Source: Haladaptatus halobius (GTDB lineage: Archaea; Halobacteriota; Halobacteria; Halobacteriales; Haladaptataceae). Taken from it: DNA of 64,000 nucleotides. The DNA lies in NCBI RefSeq assembly GCF_020618475.1, contig NZ_CP085336.1, positions 620,001 through 684,000 on the forward strand, given 5' to 3'. The notes below the pieces were generated by a model. That model did not search any database, had not been told where the DNA came from, and saw nothing but the letters and a program-made list of their open reading frames with translations. This document shows positions 59,849-64,000 of the stretch, piece by piece. The stretch's first letter is position 1, and every line of letters starts with the position of its first letter. The position numbers and the translations under genes were made by a program.

Positions 59849-61096
59849 ATGACAACAAGCGAACCCGACGAACTTCCCGTGCAGTATGCGGATATCGAAT
59901 GCGCCCGCGAACGCCTCGGCGACGACACCGTCGTCAAGCGAACACCGATCGAGCGAAGTTCGTCCTTGGACGAATTCGTCGGCGGGGAAGTGTATCTGAA
60001 GATGGAACATCTTCAGTGGACCGGATCGTTCAAAACCAGAGGCGCGTACAATAAGATACGACAGGATGTCGAGCGCGGCGTCGACGAGTTCGTCGCCGCG
60101 AGCGCGGGGAATCACGCCCAGGGAGTCGCGCTCGCCGCCACGAAGTGCGGGGCGAATTCGACCATCTACATGCCAGAGAATGCGCCACAGGCGAAAGTGG
60201 ATGCGACACGGGAATACGGCTCAACCGTCGAACTCGTCGGCAGGGACTTTCAGGAGACCATGACTCACGCCAAATCGGTGGTAAAGGAGACCGACGCCGA
60301 GTTCGTTCACGCCTACGACGATACGGACATCATCGCTGGCCAGGGAACGCTCGGTATCGAGATGTACCACGATAATCCCAATGTCGACACGGTCGTTGTG
60401 CCAATCGGTGGCGGTGGACTCATCAGCGGCGTCTCAACGGCAATCAAGCATCTCTCGCCGGAGACGCGCGTGGTCGGCGTCCAGGCCACCGGGGCCGAGA
60501 CGGTTCACAAAAGCTTGGATAAAGGAATGCCAGTGACGCTCGACGAGGTGGATACCATCGCGGACGGTATCGCGACCGGGGGCATCTCCGAAACGACGTT
60601 GCGTATCATCCAGCAAAACGTTGACGACGTGGTGACCGTCACGGACACCGAAATCGCTCGAGCGATACTTCTGTTGCTGGAGCGAGCAAAGCAGGTCGTC
60701 GAGGGCGCGGGGGCAGCGTCCGTGGCTGCCATCTTGAGCGACGATCTCGACGTCACGGGCGAAACGGTGATGCCCCTACTCTGTGGTGGGAATCTCGACA
60801 TGACCAGACTTCAAACCGTGCTGGTTCACGCGCTGACCGAACGCCGACAACTCCTTCGGCTCCGCGTCCGCATCAACGACCGACCTGGAAAGATGGAGGA
60901 ATTATCCGGAATCATCGCGAATAAGGGGGCGAATATTCGCGATGTCAGACACGATCGATCAGTCGACGACTTGGAAATCGGTGAAGCATACCTGGTGTTC
61001 AGAGTCGAAGCTAGTGGCGCGGAACACGCGGACTCCATAATCAACGCTGTCGAAACGGCCGGTTATTCGGTCGAAGATATAACAAAAACCATATAA
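59849..61096 (+). CDS. ilvA: Threonine/serine dehydratase with ACT domain, copy 3
   Basis: 415 aa, intact. PLP lysine in WTGSFKTRGAYNKIR, SAGNHAQGVALAATKCGANS, PIGGGGLISGVSTAIK and a C-terminal ACT domain (LRVRINDRPGKMEELSGIIA). Very similar to copy 1 at 7024. Located 80 nt behind the B-type gene, it closes a cassette in which glycine plus methylene-THF becomes serine (through GlyA) and serine would be deaminated to pyruvate. The ACT domain suggests feedback control by an amino acid; the ligand is unknown. Confidence 0.93.
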   Translation: MTTSEPDELPVQYADIECARERLGDDTVVKRTPIERSSSLDEFVGGEVYLKMEHLQWTGSFKTRGAYNKIRQDVERGVDEFVAASAGNHAQGVALAATKCGANSTIYMPENAPQAKVDATREYGSTVELVGRDFQETMTHAKSVVKETDAEFVHAYDDTDIIAGQGTLGIEMYHDNPNVDTVVVPIGGGGLISGVSTAIKHLSPETRVVGVQATGAETVHKSLDKGMPVTLDEVDTIADGIATGGISETTLRIIQQNVDDVVTVTDTEIARAILLLLERAKQVVEGAGAASVAAILSDDLDVTGETVMPLLCGGNLDMTRLQTVLVHALTERRQLLRLRVRINDRPGKMEELSGIIANKGANIRDVRHDRSVDDLEIGEAYLVFRVEASGAEHADSIINAVETAGYSVEDITKTI

Positions 61097-61159
61097 ATAG
61101 TGTTCGTAGTCCGCAGAAGACCGTCAGGTTCCTCGACGCGTCCGTTAACCAGAAGAGGC

Positions 61160-61345
61160 GGAAACTCGTTTGATGGCAGGTTGTAGAGGACAAACTATAC
61201 GATCGATTCCGTACGACTCTATCTTAATCCCCAACGATGGGAGCGAAGAAGCAAAGCAAGGCGCCGACCACGGAACAGAACTTTGCAGCCGCGCTCAGGT
61301 CGCCCGTAGATGTGCTCTATTTCATCGGCCTTCTCGGGTACGCAC
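61160..61345 (+). pseudogene. UspA-like universal stress protein fragment
   Basis: Codons for IPYDSILIPNDGSEEAKQGA and DHGTELCSR match the first strand and helix of UspA proteins (YDxILxPTDGSxxAxxAxxH); after a frameshift VDVLYFIGL resembles the second strand. The ATP-binding C-terminal half is gone. UspA genes often accompany haloarchaeal BCCT transporters, one of which follows. Confidence 0.65.
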
Positions 61346-61486
61346 CGTACACCCGTGTCGTGAGATGACGAAAAACGACTTCACCAAGAGCACGAGGGAC
61401 ATGGTGAGGCGATGATGGCCGAGAGAAGTGACACCGCTCACGGTCAAACGCCAACCACTGCGTGATGGCCCCAGTGTCTGATCTCA

Positions 61487-61648
61487 TCACGAGTTGACGA
61501 GGCGCGTTTCTCTGAGGTAAATCACGATCGCTGCGCTCAGAAAGCAAAGTCCGGCCACCTGCAAGTTCCCAGACGACATCGCCAGCAGTGCGATGCTAAA
61601 CAGAAGTAGAACGAGACCGGCAGCGGCCGTCGCTAATAGGATTACCAT
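61487..61648 (-). CDS. Small two-helix membrane protein
   Basis: 53 aa, MVILLATAAAGLVLLLFSIA then LLAMSSGNLQVAGLCFLSAA and IVIYLRETRLVNS. Two hydrophobic helices with a short polar loop and a basic tail. Too short for a family call; the regular helix pattern supports a real gene. Confidence 0.5.
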   Translation of the reverse strand: MVILLATAAAGLVLLLFSIALLAMSSGNLQVAGLCFLSAAIVIYLRETRLVNS

Positions 61649-62247
61649 ATCGGTGATAACCCAGTCAGGGAAGAAAATACTGCCGCCGAGCTTTCCACAT
61701 CCGCCTCGATGCCGATGGTAGAATTCCCGGTGGGATTGGGGGACGTGACTACCTCCGGGGTTCGACAGATCGACTCACCGCCCTGTATCCGTCTCGTGTG
61801 GTTCGGTGAATGCCACGAGGAAACGAACGAAACGGCAAACACGATGTATCAACCACCGTTCATTAGTTGTTTTCGACTGGCACCTGATGCATGTCCTGCT
61901 CACAAACCAGTAATAGCCGTTTTGCACCAAGTCGACTGAGGGCGCTTATTTTCGTGTTCGAACGGTAAGTATGCAGTGGCCAACGGTCGGGCTGTGCCGA
62001 AGTTTTATCTGTTTTCAATTAGATTACGGGGTTGAGGTTGTGTAACACATCGCAATCCGATACAGTGTGACCTGATCGATAGTGGGGCTGCGTGCCACCA
62101 CTCACTATAGAACGTCAAGACAGAAGCGAATGGATGTAATTCACGTCGGAACGCCACGAGGTACAAAAGTGCCAAACGTTCCAGAACGCAGGGCAAGAAC
62201 AATGATATCGAATGGACAGCAGCCACTCCGCGTAACAGAGGCAACGT
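61649..62247. other. Intergenic region upstream of BCCT 3
   Basis: Nothing protein-like recognised in about 600 nt. Confidence 0.35.
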
Positions 62248-63996
62248 ATGGCAGAAAATGAGGAGACCACGGGAGAAGTGTCGAGCGGGTTGCAGGTAGA
62301 GCTGTTCCACCCTGAGTCCGACCGGAAGCCTGGTGATAGAAACATTCAGAAGTTCGGGTTCGACATCCATCCAGTCATTTTTCCGGTTGCGTTGGGGTTA
62401 ATCGCGTTGTTTACCGTAGTAACCCTGATCCTCGGTGCGCAGGCAGCCAACATCTATTCGTCGATTCGTAGCTTCTTCGAGGGGAACTTCGGATGGTTCT
62501 TCCTCCTAGCAGTAAACATCTTCATGGTGACGATTCTGTACTTCGCACTCGGGAAATTTGGGTCGATCCGAATCGGTGGCGTCGAAGCCGAGAAGGAGTT
62601 CAGTGACTTTTCGTGGATGGCCATGCTGTTCAGCGCCGGAATGGGGATTGGCCTCATGTTCTACAGTGTCTCCGAACCACTGTACTACTACGGGAATGTT
62701 CCGGGGTTCTTCGGTTACAAGGCGCAGACTGGCGAAGCAGCGTCAGCCGCGGTGGCGCAGACGTTCTTCCACTGGGGTTTCCACCCGTGGGCCATCTACG
62801 GCCTTGTTGGCCTTGGCCTCGCCTTCTTCTCGTTCAACCGCGGCCTACCGCTGACGTTCCGGTCGATCTTCTGGCCTTTGCTCGGCGAGCGCATTTACGG
62901 ATGGCCGGGCCACGTCATCGATCTGGTGACGGTGTTCGCGACCCTGTTCGGCCTCTCGACCTCACTCGGTCTCGGGGTTGCTCAGGTCAATACCGGACTC
63001 TCGTACGTCGGTGGTAACATCCTCGGCATCGTGAATATCCCGACGGGGATAGTTCCACAAATAATCCTCATCGCCGGAATCACGGCCATCGCAACGGCCT
63101 CTGTTGCAGCAGGCCTTGACGCCGGTATTAAGCGCTTGAGCACGGTGAACCTCTACTTGATGTTTATTTTGCTGACGTTCATGATTCTCGTCGGCCCTAC
63201 GGTATACATCTTCGGCACGTGGGTTCAGGGTCTAGGCACCTACTTCGGAAACTTCCTATCGCTTTCTTTCTTCACCGGCACACAGGGCAATGGTTCAGCC
63301 ACTGTTTCTGGCTGGACAGTGTTTTACTGGGCTTGGTGGATTGCGTGGTCCCCGTTCGTCGGGATGTTCATCGCGCGTATCTCGAAAGGTCGAACAGTCC
63401 GGGAGTTCGTCATTGGTGTGCTGTTCCTCCCGTCGCTGTTTTCGACCATATGGCTCTCGACGTTCGGCGGGAGTGCGCTGTTTAACTCGCTAAACGGTAA
63501 CGGTCAAGCACTCGCCATTTACAACGAAGCCGGACAAACTGTCGCGATGTTCGCTCTACTGGAACAGTTCCCGTTGGGCGCCATCTCCGGCAGTCTGGCC
63601 ACGCTTCTCGTTATAACGTTCTTCGTTACGTCGTCTGATTCAGGGTCGTTGGTCGTGGATCACCTTACCTCCGGCGGTAAGCACGACGTGCCCAAGACAC
63701 AGCGTATCTTCTGGGCGGTCACCGAAGGCGCCGTCGCGGCACTCTTGCTGTGGGGTGGCGGTCTGAATGCGCTACAGACCGCAGCGATCGCGACCGGCTT
63801 CCCGTTAGCACTCATTCTCATCGTAATGTGCTTCACAGTCTACCAAGGACTCAGTAACGAGTACGAAATCTTGCAATCTCAACAGTTCGCCGAACACATC
63901 CAGAAACGATCCGTGGAGGATGACGCCAATGCCGTCACCAGTAGCGGCATGGTCACAGACGGCAAGGGAAATCCCGACCCTGAGAGCATTGACTAA
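62248..63996 (+). CDS. BCCT-family betaine/carnitine/choline transporter 3
   Basis: 582 aa with about 12 helices. Hydrophilic N-terminus (SSGLQVELFHPESDRKPGDR), SAGMGIGLMFYSVSEPLYYY, TFFHWGFHPWAIYGLVGLGL, WTVFYWAWWIAWSPFVGMFI and ARISKGRTVREFVIGVLFLP, then a polar C-terminal tail. Close paralogue of BCCT 1 at 12712. It lies 1.15 kb after the intact A-B-dehydratase cassette on the same strand, with a UspA scrap between, so it likely supplies the substrate of that cassette. Confidence 0.94.
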   Translation: MAENEETTGEVSSGLQVELFHPESDRKPGDRNIQKFGFDIHPVIFPVALGLIALFTVVTLILGAQAANIYSSIRSFFEGNFGWFFLLAVNIFMVTILYFALGKFGSIRIGGVEAEKEFSDFSWMAMLFSAGMGIGLMFYSVSEPLYYYGNVPGFFGYKAQTGEAASAAVAQTFFHWGFHPWAIYGLVGLGLAFFSFNRGLPLTFRSIFWPLLGERIYGWPGHVIDLVTVFATLFGLSTSLGLGVAQVNTGLSYVGGNILGIVNIPTGIVPQIILIAGITAIATASVAAGLDAGIKRLSTVNLYLMFILLTFMILVGPTVYIFGTWVQGLGTYFGNFLSLSFFTGTQGNGSATVSGWTVFYWAWWIAWSPFVGMFIARISKGRTVREFVIGVLFLPSLFSTIWLSTFGGSALFNSLNGNGQALAIYNEAGQTVAMFALLEQFPLGAISGSLATLLVITFFVTSSDSGSLVVDHLTSGGKHDVPKTQRIFWAVTEGAVAALLLWGGGLNALQTAAIATGFPLALILIVMCFTVYQGLSNEYEILQSQQFAEHIQKRSVEDDANAVTSSGMVTDGKGNPDPESID

Positions 63997-64000
63997 GTCT

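Overview
The window looks like a haloarchaeal (class Halobacteria) replicon. Proteins are acidic (runs of Asp/Glu), many genes appear leaderless with TATA-like boxes 20-30 nt upstream, and haloarchaeal hallmarks recur: a HalOD1 output-domain protein, a SWIM zinc-finger fragment, a Tat-type signal, and IS1341-type TnpB remnants. Base composition is uneven: 18.6-33 kb and 40.8-43.5 kb are visibly GC-richer than 1-18 kb and 37-40 kb. The window is rich in duplicated and broken genes, so it may be an accessory island, a plasmid or a plastic chromosomal region.

The dominant theme is catabolism of glycine betaine (or a related methylated amine) through folate C1 chemistry. Present are three BCCT-type betaine/carnitine/choline transporters (12.7, 23.5, 62.2 kb), a Rieske-type GbcA-like demethylase (3.9 kb) with a truncated paralogue lacking the Rieske ligands (1.4 kb), a formaldehyde-dehydrogenase-like enzyme at the left edge, four full-length dimethylglycine-oxidase-like flavoproteins fused to a GcvT folate domain (two A-type, two B-type), serine hydroxymethyltransferase, two intact and one broken serine/threonine dehydratase, two RidA proteins, FolD, a MetF-like reductase, a stand-alone DmdA/GcvT-like protein, a PabB/TrpE-PabA/TrpG pair and catalase-peroxidase. 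A reasonable model: betaine is imported and demethylated to dimethylglycine plus formaldehyde. The A/B flavoproteins take the remaining methyl groups to methylene-THF and H2O2. GlyA combines glycine and methylene-THF into serine, and the dehydratase with RidA yields pyruvate. KatG removes peroxide.

Layout: 0-8.3 kb holds the formaldehyde dehydrogenase, the two oxygenases, a GlcG/HbpS protein, an A/B deletion remnant and dehydratase copy 1. 8.3-12.2 kb is a graveyard of TnpB, NosD, SWIM, fdhB and folD fragments. 12.7-17.8 kb holds BCCT 1, MobA and broken folD/folC pieces. 18.7-25.1 kb is a cassette with an A-type tail, B, a broken dehydratase and BCCT 2. 25.5-32.8 kb holds a broken folE, ridA, a pabA tail, katG, a TnpB remnant and an A-type flavoprotein. 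33-40 kb holds livF and aldo/keto reductase pseudogenes, PEP carboxylase, a DUF4242 protein and a cysE/folD mosaic. 41-54 kb holds hydroxypyruvate-reductase-like and aminotransferase genes, folD, pabBA, ridA, formate-dehydrogenase-type subunits (the second truncated), the DmdA-like gene, glyA and metF. 54.4-64 kb is the complete A-B-dehydratase cassette followed by BCCT 3.

No rRNA, tRNA, CRISPR array or intact transposase was recognised. All assignments are from reading the sequence; no database search was run.
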